Positions 25,085-34,505 of a DNA stretch of 64,000 bases are shown piece by piece (the first letter of the stretch is position 1; the number at the start of each line of letters is the position of its first letter). Origin of the DNA: UBA3775 sp964572955. Lineage in GTDB: Bacteria; Bacillota; Clostridia; Lachnospirales; Lachnospiraceae. The notes under the pieces are model-generated. The model did not search any database. It had not been told where the DNA came from and was given only the letters and a program-made list of their open reading frames with translations. Both the position numbers and the translations under genes were made by a program. The DNA is taken from NCBI GenBank assembly GCA_964572955.1, contig CAZNGY010000001.1, positions 62,001 through 126,000 on the forward strand. The letters run 5' to 3'.

Positions 25085-27121
25085 ATGATAAACAGAAGGT
25101 ATGTAAAAAAGTGCGGTGTTGTTCTTGCTGCAATGGTTATTTCTGCATCTCTTTTAACCGGATGTGCAGAAAAAAGCAGGGAAACCATAATGGAAAATCC
25201 GGCAGTGGCAGATGATGAAAATACATATGCAATGAAATTCAGCAGGTCTACAGGATTTTATGACGAAGATTTTGAACTTGAGATTACGACGGATGATGAA
25301 AATGCGGTGATTTATTATACTATTGACGGAAGTGTTCCGGATGAAAATGCGGAAATTTATGAAACTCCGATAAAAATAACGGACAGAACTAAGGAAAAAA
25401 ATATACTCAGCAATATTGGAGGGATGAATCCGTCAGGAGATTATCTTCCGGATTACAAAGTTGATAAAGGAACAGTGATAAGGGCAGCAGTTAAGTATGA
25501 GGACGGAAGCTGGTCGGAAATACAAAATGCAACATACTTTGTCGGAATCGACAGAGAAAGCAGATATGGAACGCTTCCGATAGTTTCTTTATATACTGAC
25601 TCTGACAATCTCTTTGATTATGAAAAGGGTATTTTTGTAAAGGGAAAAGTGTATGATGAATGGATAAAGGAAGACGCAGGAAATAAATATCTTGACGGCT
25701 GGCAGATGACTGCAAATTATACCCAAAAGGGTCGTGATTGGGAAAGAGAGGCTGTTTTTGAATATATACCGACAGAAGGCGAAAGTTATATGCAGAATGT
25801 CGGCATAAGAGTTTCGGGAGCGGCTTCAAGAGGTGCAAATCAGAAGAGCATAAGAGTAACGGCAAGGAAGGATTACGGGGAGAAAAACATAAAATATCAG
25901 TTGATTCCTGACAATATACGTTCTGACGGAAACGGTGAAGTTGAGAAATATAAATCAATAGTTTTGAGAAACGGCGGTAATGACAACGAGTTTGCAAAGC
26001 TCAGGGAACCATACCTTCAAAGCTTGGTGTCAGACAGAAATTTTGATACACTGGAGGCATCTCCGTGCGTTGTTTTTATAGATGGGGAATATTGGGGACT
26101 TTATGCCTTGACGGAGGACTATTCCGATAATTATATACAGAATAATTACGGGGTTGATAATGAAAATGCAATTTACCTGAAAAGAGGTGAAATTGAGGAC
26201 GGCAATGAAGAAGACATTGATTTATATAATGAGATGTTTGATTTCATAGTACAAAATGATATGTCGGATGAAAAAATGTATGAGAAGGCAAAAGGAATGC
26301 TCGATATGCAGGGATTTATGGAATATCTGGCATTTAACATATATATATATAATGAAGACAGTTTCTTCAAAAATAATAACTGGGGAATGTGGAGAAGCCG
26401 CACGGTAAATTCCGAGAATCCTTATGAGGATGGTGTGTGGCGAATGATGTCCTATGACAATGATTATTCAACAGGTATTTATAATGATGGTGGAAATTAT
26501 AATACAAATAATCTAAAACAGGAACTTGGCAGCAAAATTACGTCGAGCGGAAGTTACAGATGTCCTAAGGATTTACTTCTGTCGCTTATGGAAAATGAAG
26601 AGTTCAGAAATGAATTTCTTCTGACATTGTGCGATATAAGAAATATTGATTTTCAAAAGGGTAATGCGGTTAAGAAACTGTATGAACTCAAGGAACTTTA
26701 CGACATGAATGTGGCTGAGTCCATTAAAAGATTCGGGCCTGAGTGGGTAGTGAAGTGGCATGATCCTCAGGAATACTTTGACACCGAGGTGAGTGAGCTG
26801 GCAACATTTATTAACGGAAGGTATGACTGTTTTATGAAACATATTTCATCGGCATTTGATGATGATTCACTTACGGGTGTTACGGTATGTTTTGAAGATG
26901 TTGAAGACGTTTACATAAATAAATCACGTCTTGATACTTCAAATGATTTTTCCGGAAGTTATTTCATGAGTTGTCCGATTTCGATAACAGTTCCGAAAGA
27001 ATATAGTGTTACTGCTGTAGAAAACAGTGAAATCACTTTTGAATCATCAAATTCTGACGGAAGTGTAACATATACGATTTTGTTGACAGGGAATGCACTT
27101 ATAGAGGTAAGTTCAAAATGA
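25085..27121 (+). CDS. CotH kinase-family lipoprotein with chitobiase-like domain
   Basis: 678 residues. The lipoprotein signal LLTGC places it outside the membrane. Residues of about 55-155 look like a chitobiase/beta-hexosaminidase C-terminal (CHB_HEX) beta domain (AVIYYTIDGSVPD). Then follows the CotH fold: GIRVSGAASRG, SIRVTARKDYG, LRNGGNDNEF, CVVFIDGEYWGLYALTEDY and, near 455, MMSYDNDYS with acidic metal-site residues. CotH proteins are atypical secreted kinases of spore coats, but in gut clostridia many are surface proteins linked to cellulosome-like or fibre systems. GH27 and GH5 neighbours fit a polysaccharide context. ATG 25085 follows GGGGGA. Confidence 0.9.
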   Translation: MINRRYVKKCGVVLAAMVISASLLTGCAEKSRETIMENPAVADDENTYAMKFSRSTGFYDEDFELEITTDDENAVIYYTIDGSVPDENAEIYETPIKITDRTKEKNILSNIGGMNPSGDYLPDYKVDKGTVIRAAVKYEDGSWSEIQNATYFVGIDRESRYGTLPIVSLYTDSDNLFDYEKGIFVKGKVYDEWIKEDAGNKYLDGWQMTANYTQKGRDWEREAVFEYIPTEGESYMQNVGIRVSGAASRGANQKSIRVTARKDYGEKNIKYQLIPDNIRSDGNGEVEKYKSIVLRNGGNDNEFAKLREPYLQSLVSDRNFDTLEASPCVVFIDGEYWGLYALTEDYSDNYIQNNYGVDNENAIYLKRGEIEDGNEEDIDLYNEMFDFIVQNDMSDEKMYEKAKGMLDMQGFMEYLAFNIYIYNEDSFFKNNNWGMWRSRTVNSENPYEDGVWRMMSYDNDYSTGIYNDGGNYNTNNLKQELGSKITSSGSYRCPKDLLLSLMENEEFRNEFLLTLCDIRNIDFQKGNAVKKLYELKELYDMNVAESIKRFGPEWVVKWHDPQEYFDTEVSELATFINGRYDCFMKHISSAFDDDSLTGVTVCFEDVEDVYINKSRLDTSNDFSGSYFMSCPISITVPKEYSVTAVENSEITFESSNSDGSVTYTILLTGNALIEVSSK

Positions 27122-27163
27122 GACTGTTAATTAAGGATTAATGAAAGGAAAGTCGGATTTAAA

Positions 27164-27838
27164 TTGAAAGAGATTGCTCATATATACACGGATTTTCCGA
27201 CTAAGTTCGGTCTGCCGCGTCAAAGCTGTCAGAATAGATCGGCAAAGGGGAAAATTATATTTGAAAGAGAATACAGGGACATAAATGCATTCAGAGGGAT
27301 TGAAGAGTATTCGGATCTTTGGATCATATGGAAGTTTTCGGAAAATGAAGAAGCGGGATGGTCGCCTACGGTAAGACCTCCGAAACTGGGTGGAAACAAA
27401 CGTGTAGGTGTTTTTGCAACACGTTCACCGTTTCGGCCTAATCCAATCGGTTTATCAAGAGTTACCCTTGATAAACTGGAATTCGAAAAAGATGGTCCTA
27501 TACTGTATGTTTCGGGTATAGACATGGTAAACGGAACTCCGATTTTGGATATTAAGCCGTATATAGCATATGCTGATTCAAATCCAACGGCAAAATCAGG
27601 GTTTACGGATGAGTTAAAAATTGTAAACAAAATACCGGTGCTTTCTGAATATAACGGACCTGACTTCATAGAAGGAAAGCTTCTTGAGGAATTACTTGAA
27701 ACGCTGGCTCAGGACCCCAGACCGGGATATCAGAATGATTCATCAAGAATTTATGGATTTAATTTCTCAGATTATGAGATAAAGTTCAGATGTGATGGTG
27801 AATATGTATATCTGGTTGAGAGCAGGAAAATGCCGTGA
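27164..27838 (+). CDS. trmO: TrmO-like tRNA N6-methyltransferase (TsaA/UPF0066 family)
   Basis: 224 residues starting at TTG 27164. That start matches the family beginning (HIYTDFPTKFGLPRQS), and no better in-frame ATG exists; the ribosome binding site is weak. The beta-barrel motifs VRPPKLGGNKRVGVFATRSPFRPNPIG and DMVNGTPILDIKPYIAYAD bind S-adenosylmethionine. The enzyme methylates N6-threonylcarbamoyl-adenosine at position 37 of tRNA-Thr. The unusual start and weak box suggest low expression. The CotH gene ends 42 bases before it, so read-through is possible. Confidence 0.9.
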   Translation: MKEIAHIYTDFPTKFGLPRQSCQNRSAKGKIIFEREYRDINAFRGIEEYSDLWIIWKFSENEEAGWSPTVRPPKLGGNKRVGVFATRSPFRPNPIGLSRVTLDKLEFEKDGPILYVSGIDMVNGTPILDIKPYIAYADSNPTAKSGFTDELKIVNKIPVLSEYNGPDFIEGKLLEELLETLAQDPRPGYQNDSSRIYGFNFSDYEIKFRCDGEYVYLVESRKMP

Positions 27839-27886
27839 TTTTGATAAATGAAAGGTTAACGGTTCAGCAGGAAAGAGAGGCGTAAG

Positions 27887-28084
27887 ATGGAAAAAAAACA
27901 AAAGAGTGCGGCTGGGAGCTGTGACAGCTGCACCTATTATACTTATGATGAAGATTATGAGTGTTACGGATGTGACATGGATATGGATGAAGATGAATAC
28001 ATCAGAATGGTTACGGACAGACACTACGAATGCCCCTACTACAGAAACGGAGATGAATATCTGGTTGTAAGAAAGCAAATGTAA
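27887..28084 (+). CDS. DUF6472-type Cys-rich miniprotein
   Basis: 65 residues: GSCDSCTYYTYDEDYECYGCDMDMDEDEY and YECPYYRNGDEY. Four or five Cys and many Tyr/Asp suggest a small metal-binding domain. I recognise the pattern as the family named DUF6472, common in Lachnospiraceae, of unknown function. It is 48 bases after trmO. The start at ATG 27887 has only a fair purine box (GAGAGGCG). Confidence 0.8.
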   Translation: MEKKQKSAAGSCDSCTYYTYDEDYECYGCDMDMDEDEYIRMVTDRHYECPYYRNGDEYLVVRKQM

Positions 28085-28216
28085 ATAAAATTTGAACAAA
28101 AAATAAATTTTAAGTAACTTTGTATTTGTCAGCCTTGATTGAAATTTTAGGGTTTGTTATACTTTGAGAATCTTGTGTCAGACAATATTTTCATAATATG
28201 TGAGAGGGAATTGACT

Positions 28217-30166
28217 ATGATTAAGGAAAGAAAAAGAATCGGTGTGTTTATGGCACAGCCCGATTCCCAAATGCAGATTGATGTAATGAGGGGATTAAAC
28301 GAAGTGGCATATGCTAATAATTGTGATGTGCTTTGCTTCTCCACATCAGTCAAAAACTGCGGCATGGAAGAATTTGTCTATGGGGAAAAGTTTTCTTTCG
28401 ATATCGCTGACGTAAAAGGATTTGAGGGGGTTGTAGTAATACCTGATCTTATTCAGATTGACGGAATGCTTGACCACCTTGAAAAGGATATTTTAAAAGA
28501 TTATTCAGGAACGGTTGTATATATTAATTCTGACAGACAGGGCGGAATATCGGTAAGTATTGATACGAAGCAGGCATACAAACCGCTTGTTGATTATCTT
28601 TTTGATGAACTCGGATGTCGTAAAATTGCGGTTATGACAGGACCTGAAGAACATGAACACAGTATCATGAGACGTGAAGCCCTTAAAGAGTTGTTCCGGG
28701 AAAAAGGGATTGGGGTTGATGAAGATGATATTTATTATGGAGATTTCTGGTATAATAAAGGAGAAGAAGTTGCAGAAAAAATCCTGGAGAAAGCTGAGAC
28801 TTCAGGAATGCCGGATGTCGTGATTTGTGCAAACGATCCGATGGCGGAAAGTCTTGCAGATGCCTTTGAAAAAAGAGGAATACGGGTACCTGAAGATGTT
28901 ATTCTGACAGGTTTTGACAGAAGCAGGCCGTGTGCAAAGAAAAATATTATTTCGGTCAAACTTTTCAGCAGATTTCTTGGGAAAAAGGCGGCTTCAGTTA
29001 TTTTGAAAACAGAAGAATCTCTTAAAGAAGAAATCATAAGCAGGGTTATACTGTCAGAAATAGGCGGTATGGGAAACTGTGAAGCGGCAATTGTACAGGA
29101 TGACAGTATAGTGAGTTTCTATGATGGTGACGGGTTTGACAGCGGGTTTAATTTTATGAATGAGAATCTGCTTTCAACCGGAAGTGTTAAACTTCTTTTG
29201 TGGACAATATCAGCACAGGCGGAGTATCTTGGAAAGATTGCCGGCTTTAATATATGCCTGGGAGATTTTTTCGGAAAAGCAGAAGACGGCAGCGGGTATT
29301 TTGATCCGGCAACGGAAAAGTTCGACGGATTATCTTCAGATGTGTATCTTGCACTCAGTATGGACTCTGGTGAAAAGAGAGAAACTTATGTGGATTTTCA
29401 AAGAAAGTTTCCGATAACTCAAATGATTCCGGAACTTTTGAAAGAAGATAAAAAACCTTCGACATTTTATTTCAGTATATTACATTTTAAAGATCATATT
29501 TATGGTTATACTGTTTTGGAGGAAAATGATGCCGAAAGGTATTTTTCACCAAGATATGCAAAATTTATCCGGAGTATTGCACTCGGATTTGAGGCTCTTA
29601 AACAGCAATACAGCTTGAGAGCACTTTACAAAAAGGTAGAAGAAAGTGCGGTAAAAGACCAATCAACCGGACTTTTCAGCCGAAACGGATTTAATCTTTA
29701 TGCTGACCAGATGTTGGAAAGGGCAAAGGCATATGATAACAGCCTTATAATGATTTATGGAGATTTAAATTGCCTTAAATATATAAATGATACTTTTGGA
29801 CACAGTCAGGGAGATGTGGCGTTAAAAGTTGCCGCAGACGTTATGAAGATTGAATTTGACGGGTATGCGATAAACGGACAGAAGAATTTCAGAACCGGCG
29901 GTGACGAATTTGTACAGCTTATCGTGGGAGATATTACTGAAAGCGAGATTAAGGCTCATGTTGCAAGAATAAAGAAGATGCTTGATGACTTTAATAAAAA
30001 GTCTAAACTTCCATATCCTGTTTACATGAGTATGGGTTATTCATATACAAAGGCAGATAGAGGTGTAAGTATTGATGATTTGCTGAAAGCGGCCGACGAC
30101 ATGATGTTTAGGGATAAGCTGGCAATGAAGAAAGAGACCGGATTCGATTTCAAGAGAAGTGTTTAG
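28217..30166 (+). CDS. Cytosolic diguanylate cyclase with LacI-type ligand-binding sensor
   Basis: ATG 28217 is chosen: it is preceded by GAGAGGGA, and the product starts with KERKRIGVFMAQPD, the first strand of a periplasmic-binding-protein-like fold. Residues 1-290 match LacI/PurR sensor domains (VVYINSDRQGG, VICANDPMAESLADAF, DVILTGFDRS). Then comes a region of about 150 residues without known family and a C-terminal GGDEF domain from about 480 with an intact GGDEF signature at 561-565. There is no transmembrane helix and no signal peptide, so it senses a cytosolic ligand, probably a sugar, and makes cyclic di-GMP. No RxxD inhibitory site stands before GGDEF. It has 649 residues. Confidence 0.9.
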   Translation: MIKERKRIGVFMAQPDSQMQIDVMRGLNEVAYANNCDVLCFSTSVKNCGMEEFVYGEKFSFDIADVKGFEGVVVIPDLIQIDGMLDHLEKDILKDYSGTVVYINSDRQGGISVSIDTKQAYKPLVDYLFDELGCRKIAVMTGPEEHEHSIMRREALKELFREKGIGVDEDDIYYGDFWYNKGEEVAEKILEKAETSGMPDVVICANDPMAESLADAFEKRGIRVPEDVILTGFDRSRPCAKKNIISVKLFSRFLGKKAASVILKTEESLKEEIISRVILSEIGGMGNCEAAIVQDDSIVSFYDGDGFDSGFNFMNENLLSTGSVKLLLWTISAQAEYLGKIAGFNICLGDFFGKAEDGSGYFDPATEKFDGLSSDVYLALSMDSGEKRETYVDFQRKFPITQMIPELLKEDKKPSTFYFSILHFKDHIYGYTVLEENDAERYFSPRYAKFIRSIALGFEALKQQYSLRALYKKVEESAVKDQSTGLFSRNGFNLYADQMLERAKAYDNSLIMIYGDLNCLKYINDTFGHSQGDVALKVAADVMKIEFDGYAINGQKNFRTGGDEFVQLIVGDITESEIKAHVARIKKMLDDFNKKSKLPYPVYMSMGYSYTKADRGVSIDDLLKAADDMMFRDKLAMKKETGFDFKRSV

Positions 30167-30187
30167 TGATTGGAGATGAGTCTTTAG

Positions 30188-31006
30188 ATGATTGTTTTTT
30201 TAATTATTGCATTTTTGTTCAGTATCGGAAGTATGATAGGATGGACCCTTGAATTGTTTTACCGAAGGTTTTTCTCATCAGCTAATCCGGAGAGAAAATG
30301 GATTAATCCTGGGTTTTTAGTGGGACCATATCTGCCGCTTTATGGTTGCAGTCTTGTGGCGATGTTTGTTCTTTCATACATACCGGTCGATTTTGTAAGC
30401 GAACTGTGGATGAAAAAACTGATTTTATTCATCCTGATGGGAGCGGTAATTACCATCATTGAGTATTTTGCCGGACTTATATTCATAAAAGGGATGAATG
30501 TTAAGCTCTGGGATTACGATGATGAGTGGGGAAATATAAAAGGAATCATTTGTCCTAAGTATTCCTTTTTCTGGATGTTATTAAGTGCGTTTTATTATTT
30601 TTGCATCCATCCGAGGATTTTGAGTGCACTGTATTGGCTTGCGGAAAATCTTGCCTTTTCCTTTTTTATAGGTATGTTTTATGGTGTGTTTATTTTGGAT
30701 TTATGTTACTCATTCAGAATTCTTACCAAGATTAAGACATATGCAGAAGAAAACGGTATCAAGGTCAGAATTGAAGAACTTAAGAGACACGCAAGGATCA
30801 TAAATGAGCGGGAAATTCACAAGGGTCATTTTGTTCTTGCATTTAAAACAGATAAACATACACTTGCCGAGCTTGTAAGGGAGTACTCGAAGCGTGAGGC
30901 GGCACGCCTTGAAAATATAAAGGAAGCTATAGAAAGTACTGCCGAAAAAATTGATGACATGAAAGAGGAACTTTCTGATTATTTTGCAAATAAGAAAAAT
31001 AAATAG
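30188..31006 (+). CDS. Putative ABC transporter permease (CmpB-like membrane protein)
   Basis: 272 residues with about five to six hydrophobic helices in the first 180 positions and the conserved ELFYRRFFS, GPYLPLYG and IEYFAGLIF of the ABC_trans_CmpB family (PF06541). The rest is a basic, coiled tail. No ATPase partner lies nearby, and the transport annotation of the family is weakly founded. It starts 21 bases after the GGDEF gene and is probably in its operon. A strong terminator follows. Confidence 0.83.
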   Translation: MIVFLIIAFLFSIGSMIGWTLELFYRRFFSSANPERKWINPGFLVGPYLPLYGCSLVAMFVLSYIPVDFVSELWMKKLILFILMGAVITIIEYFAGLIFIKGMNVKLWDYDDEWGNIKGIICPKYSFFWMLLSAFYYFCIHPRILSALYWLAENLAFSFFIGMFYGVFILDLCYSFRILTKIKTYAEENGIKVRIEELKRHARIINEREIHKGHFVLAFKTDKHTLAELVREYSKREAARLENIKEAIESTAEKIDDMKEELSDYFANKKNK

Positions 31007-31049
31007 TGCTAAAACATAAAAAAGATTTTATGTTTGGACTGATAATACT

Positions 31050-31090
31050 AAATCCCCTGCACCGGAAACAGCGGTGAACAGGGGATTTTT
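31050..31090. terminator. Hairpin terminator between CmpB-like gene and cotJC
   Basis: AAATCCCCTG pairs with CAGGGGATTT, with an inner ACCG/CGGT, followed by TTTTTT on the plus strand. Convergent genes share it. Confidence 0.85.
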
Positions 31091-31190
31091 TACGGAAATG
31101 AGGAGCAGCAATAGCTTAAAGCCCCTTAGAACAGTATTTTTAGCCGTAAATTTTATAAAAAACGGGTCATCTATTTATAAGTAAGCCGGT

Positions 31191-31808
31191 TTAGTTATTG
31201 CATCCGCAGTTTTTGTCAAATGCAGGATTGCAGATATAGTAATTGGATGAATCCAGGTTATCCTGAACTATTCTTAATCCTTCGCCGAAACGTTGATAAT
31301 GAACAACTTCGCGTTCGCGGAGGAATTTGATCACATTGTATACGTCGGGAGAATCCTTGCATAATCTCAAAATATTGTCGTATGTTGTTCTTGCTTTTTG
31401 TTCTGCTGCCATGTCTTCCGATAAATCGGTAATAGGGTCGCCTTTACTTGCAAAGCAGGTTGCATTGAAAGGTGTTCCGTTTGCATCAACGGCATAAATA
31501 CCAAGGGTGTGGTCAACATAGTATTTATCAAATCCGGAGGCGGCAATCTGCTCAGGAGTAAGGTTTCTGGTGAGCTGCATAACTACTGCACCTACCATTT
31601 CAAGATGACCGAGTTCCTCGGTGGCAATATCAGAAAGAAGTCCGGAAACTTCTTTGTATGGCATTGCATATCTCTGAGAAAGGTACCTCATTGAAGCACC
31701 GAGTTCACCGTCAGGGCCTCCAAACTGTGAAATTATGAGCTGAGCAAGTTTTGGATTGGTTTCCTTAATATTGACCGGAAACTGAAGCATTTTTTTATAA
31801 ACCCACAT
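31191..31808 (-). CDS. cotJC: Spore coat protein CotJC (manganese catalase-like)
   Basis: The start ATG at 31808 (MWVYKKMLQFP) has AAGGAG upstream and lies one base after the cotJB stop, so the genes are coupled. The 205-residue protein is a four-helix Mn-catalase fold; TEELGHLEMVG and EREVVHYQRF carry Glu/His ligands of the dimanganese site. CotJC is deposited in the inner spore coat in Bacillus. The tail CNPAFDKNCGCNN is Cys-rich, as is common in this group. A longer frame exists upstream but overlaps cotJB. Confidence 0.94.
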   Translation of the reverse strand: MWVYKKMLQFPVNIKETNPKLAQLIISQFGGPDGELGASMRYLSQRYAMPYKEVSGLLSDIATEELGHLEMVGAVVMQLTRNLTPEQIAASGFDKYYVDHTLGIYAVDANGTPFNATCFASKGDPITDLSEDMAAEQKARTTYDNILRLCKDSPDVYNVIKFLREREVVHYQRFGEGLRIVQDNLDSSNYYICNPAFDKNCGCNN

Positions 31809-31809
31809 T

Positions 31810-32064
31810 CTACATTTCTCCTTCCCAAGGCATAGGATAGCTGTTCCACAGCCATGCTGCTGAATCATTGTTTATACTGTAAGAATTAAATCCGCCATAG
31901 TTATTTGTATATTCTTTGCATAAGGCTTCGTATTTTTCCGCATTTTCATTAAACAGGGCAATGGCACGGCTTTCACAGGGGTGAGTGTCGAGAAATAGTC
32001 TCAAATCATCCATAACAAAACCGGTCATGGTTATTTGATAAAGTAATTCATCACGAGACTGCAT
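31810..32064 (-). CDS. cotJB: Spore coat protein CotJB
   Basis: 84 residues with the CotJB pattern: LLYQITMTGFVMDDLRLFLDTHP, a central helix and the end WLWNSYPMPWEGEM. CotJB acts with CotJA and CotJC in the spore coat. The gene directly precedes cotJC. Its usual upstream partner cotJA is absent here and instead lies at 36294-36533 on the same strand. GAGGAAG precedes the start. Confidence 0.93.
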   Translation of the reverse strand: MQSRDELLYQITMTGFVMDDLRLFLDTHPCESRAIALFNENAEKYEALCKEYTNNYGGFNSYSINNDSAAWLWNSYPMPWEGEM

Positions 32065-32151
32065 AATGTCTTCCTCTTTATTTTCTTTATATTTTATGAC
32101 GTAAAAAACATTGTGTTACCATAATTGCCCGTAAGCAAGTCATAATATTTA

Positions 32152-32180
32152 TTGTAAAAGGAATTGATTTAGGGTATTAT
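32152..32180 (+). promoter_or_regulatory. Promoter of the GH31 gene
   Basis: TTGTAA at 32152, 17 bp, TATTAT at 32175; start codon at 32247. Confidence 0.55.
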
Positions 32181-32246
32181 AAAAGCAGGTTTCGGCAGAC
32201 GGCAGACTGTTCTAAACTGATTTACAGATAAGATTTGGAGGTTTTT

Positions 32247-34316
32247 ATGCAGACCAGACGTGAAGGAAAAAAACTTGTAATAATTAATGGTAAAGAAACT
32301 ATATGGATAGAGGCGTGGGGAAAGGATTCCCTTCGTGTCAGAATGACAAAGGAAGCCCATATGGATCCCAATGATTGGGCACTTACGGAAAAAGTAGAGG
32401 AAACAAATCCGGAGATTGATTTTGAAGAAAGGGATACTACTGATCCATGGTATAAGGGAGAAGAATGGAAACAGTATCATCAGACAGGGATTTATTCAAA
32501 GATAACAAATGGTAAAATTTCAGCAGTCGTGAATCCTGAAGGATGGATAAGCTTTTATAATGATAAAGGAGAAATTCTTACTGAAGAATATTGGAGAACA
32601 AGGGATAGAATTAACAGATATTGTGTTCCCTTAAGAGTAAACGGAAGAGAATTAAAGCCTATTCCGGGAACAACAGACTATGTGCTTACGGCAAGATTTG
32701 AAGCATATGATGATGAGAAGATTTTTGGTATGGGTCAGTACCAGGAGAAAAATCTTAACAAGAAGGGGGCGTGTTTGGAACTTGCCCACAGAAACTCTCA
32801 GGCAAGTGTTCCTTTTATGATATCTTCAAGAGGTTATGGTTTCTTCTGGAACAATCCGGCAATCGGAACCGCAACTTTTGCGACAAACAAAACTGAGTGG
32901 GTGGCACAAAGTACAAAGAAGCTTGATTATTTTATAACTGCGGGTGATACCCCTGCAGATCTTGAAGCAAATTATTCCGCTGCTACCGGACGTACACCGA
33001 TGATGCCTGAATTCGGACTCGGATACTGGCAGTGCAAACTCCGTTACAGAACACAGGATGAACTTTTGGCAGTTGCAAGAGAACATAAAAAAAGAGGACT
33101 TCCGATGGATGCCATTGTTGTTGACTTTTTCCATTGGACAAGACAGGGCGATTTCAAATTTGAACCAAGAGACTGGCCGGATCCGGAAGCTATGGTTAAA
33201 GAACTTAAATCAATGGGTATAGAAACTGTAGTATCGGTTTGGCCTACAATTGATGAAAAGAGTGAAAATTTCGGAAAAATGGCGGCAAACGGCTATCTTG
33301 TAAGTGCAGACAGAGGAAATCAGAATCATATGACATGGATGGGCAATACGGTATTTTATGATGCAACTCATCCGGGAGCACAGGAATTCGTTTGGGAGAA
33401 ATGTAAACAAAATTATTATAAGTACGGAATAAAATGTTTCTGGCTTGATGAAGCAGAACCGGAATATGGTCCGTATGATTTTGATAACTACCGTTACTAT
33501 GCAGGACCGGCACTTCAGTGTTCAAACGTATATCCGGTCGGCTATGCAAAGGGATTTTATGACGGACTTAGAAAAGAAGGGGAAGATGATGTACTCAGCC
33601 TTGTAAGGTGTGCATGGGCCGGAAGTCAGAAATACGGAGTTCTTACATGGTCAGGTGATATTTACTCATCATTCCGTTCCATGAGAGAACAGCTTCAGGC
33701 AGGACTTAATATGTGTCTTGCGGGAATTCCTTGGTGGACCTCTGATATCGGTGGATTCCTTGGCGGAAATATTGAAGATGAAAAATTCAGGGAACTTCTT
33801 ATAAGATGGTTTGAATGGAGTGCATTCTGTCCTGTTTTCAGAATGCATGGAGAAAGATCACCTTGGCATGAAAGAGAAGAGGAATTCATCAATGGTGTCC
33901 GTCAGCTTACCAGCGGTCAGGATAATGAAGTCTGGAGTTTCGGTGAAGAAAATTACGAAATAATGAAGAAATATCTCTTTATAAGAGAGAATCTTCGTGA
34001 TTACATAAGAGTTTGTATGAAAGAAGCCAGTGAAAATGGTTCACCTGTGATGAGACCGGTATTCTACGATTTTTATGCAGATAAAAAAGCATGGGAAATT
34101 GAAGACGAGTATATGTTCGGACAGGATCTTTTGGTTGCACCGGTGATGGAAGAGGGCGTAAACGAAAGAACCCTGTATCTCCCTGAAGGTGCAGAGTGGA
34201 CGGATGCGTACACAGGAAAAGTATACAAAGGCGGACAGAATGTAACCGTGCCGGCACCTATTGATATTATTCCGGTAATGATAAGGGACGGAAAAGAATT
34301 CAAAATTTATAACTGA
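32247..34316 (+). CDS. GH31 alpha-xylosidase (YicI-like)
   Basis: ATG 32247 follows TTTGGAGGT; the TTG codon upstream is inside that box. The 689-residue protein has no signal and is cytosolic. The nucleophile motif is FWLDEAEPE (Asp401), and the acid/base region is WSGDIYSSF. The DEAEPE sequence and the loop CAWAGSQKYG are typical of alpha-xylosidases rather than alpha-glucosidases. It removes xylose from xyloglucan oligosaccharides, which fits the secreted GH5 nearby. It is monocistronic with its own promoter and terminator, and sits between the cotJBC and cotJA genes of the opposite strand. Confidence 0.92.
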   Translation: MQTRREGKKLVIINGKETIWIEAWGKDSLRVRMTKEAHMDPNDWALTEKVEETNPEIDFEERDTTDPWYKGEEWKQYHQTGIYSKITNGKISAVVNPEGWISFYNDKGEILTEEYWRTRDRINRYCVPLRVNGRELKPIPGTTDYVLTARFEAYDDEKIFGMGQYQEKNLNKKGACLELAHRNSQASVPFMISSRGYGFFWNNPAIGTATFATNKTEWVAQSTKKLDYFITAGDTPADLEANYSAATGRTPMMPEFGLGYWQCKLRYRTQDELLAVAREHKKRGLPMDAIVVDFFHWTRQGDFKFEPRDWPDPEAMVKELKSMGIETVVSVWPTIDEKSENFGKMAANGYLVSADRGNQNHMTWMGNTVFYDATHPGAQEFVWEKCKQNYYKYGIKCFWLDEAEPEYGPYDFDNYRYYAGPALQCSNVYPVGYAKGFYDGLRKEGEDDVLSLVRCAWAGSQKYGVLTWSGDIYSSFRSMREQLQAGLNMCLAGIPWWTSDIGGFLGGNIEDEKFRELLIRWFEWSAFCPVFRMHGERSPWHEREEEFINGVRQLTSGQDNEVWSFGEENYEIMKKYLFIRENLRDYIRVCMKEASENGSPVMRPVFYDFYADKKAWEIEDEYMFGQDLLVAPVMEEGVNERTLYLPEGAEWTDAYTGKVYKGGQNVTVPAPIDIIPVMIRDGKEFKIYN

Positions 34317-34323
34317 TAGAACG

Positions 34324-34360
34324 GAAAGCAGATAATATTTTTATCTGCTTTCATTTTTTT
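34324..34360 (+). terminator. Terminator of the GH31 gene
   Basis: GAAAGCAGATA pairs with TATCTGCTTTC, followed by ATTTTTTT. Confidence 0.88.
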
Positions 34361-34405
34361 ACAAAAAATATGAAAGCAAAAAGTTTTTTTTAGAAGTATT
34401 GACTC

Positions 34406-34434
34406 TTGAATATATAAAAGTCTCGTGTTATATT
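34406..34434 (+). promoter_or_regulatory. Promoter of the Asp-rich lipoprotein gene
   Basis: TTGAAT at 34406, 17 bp, TATATT at 34429. The leader contains TGCGCATGTGCGCA near 34478, a self-complementary element close to the ribosome binding site. Confidence 0.6.
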
Positions 34435-34505
34435 ACAAAATAGGTACAAGTATATTAGGAGATAAAGTACCTGTTCTTTGCGCATGTGCGCAGATAGGAG
34501 GAAAA

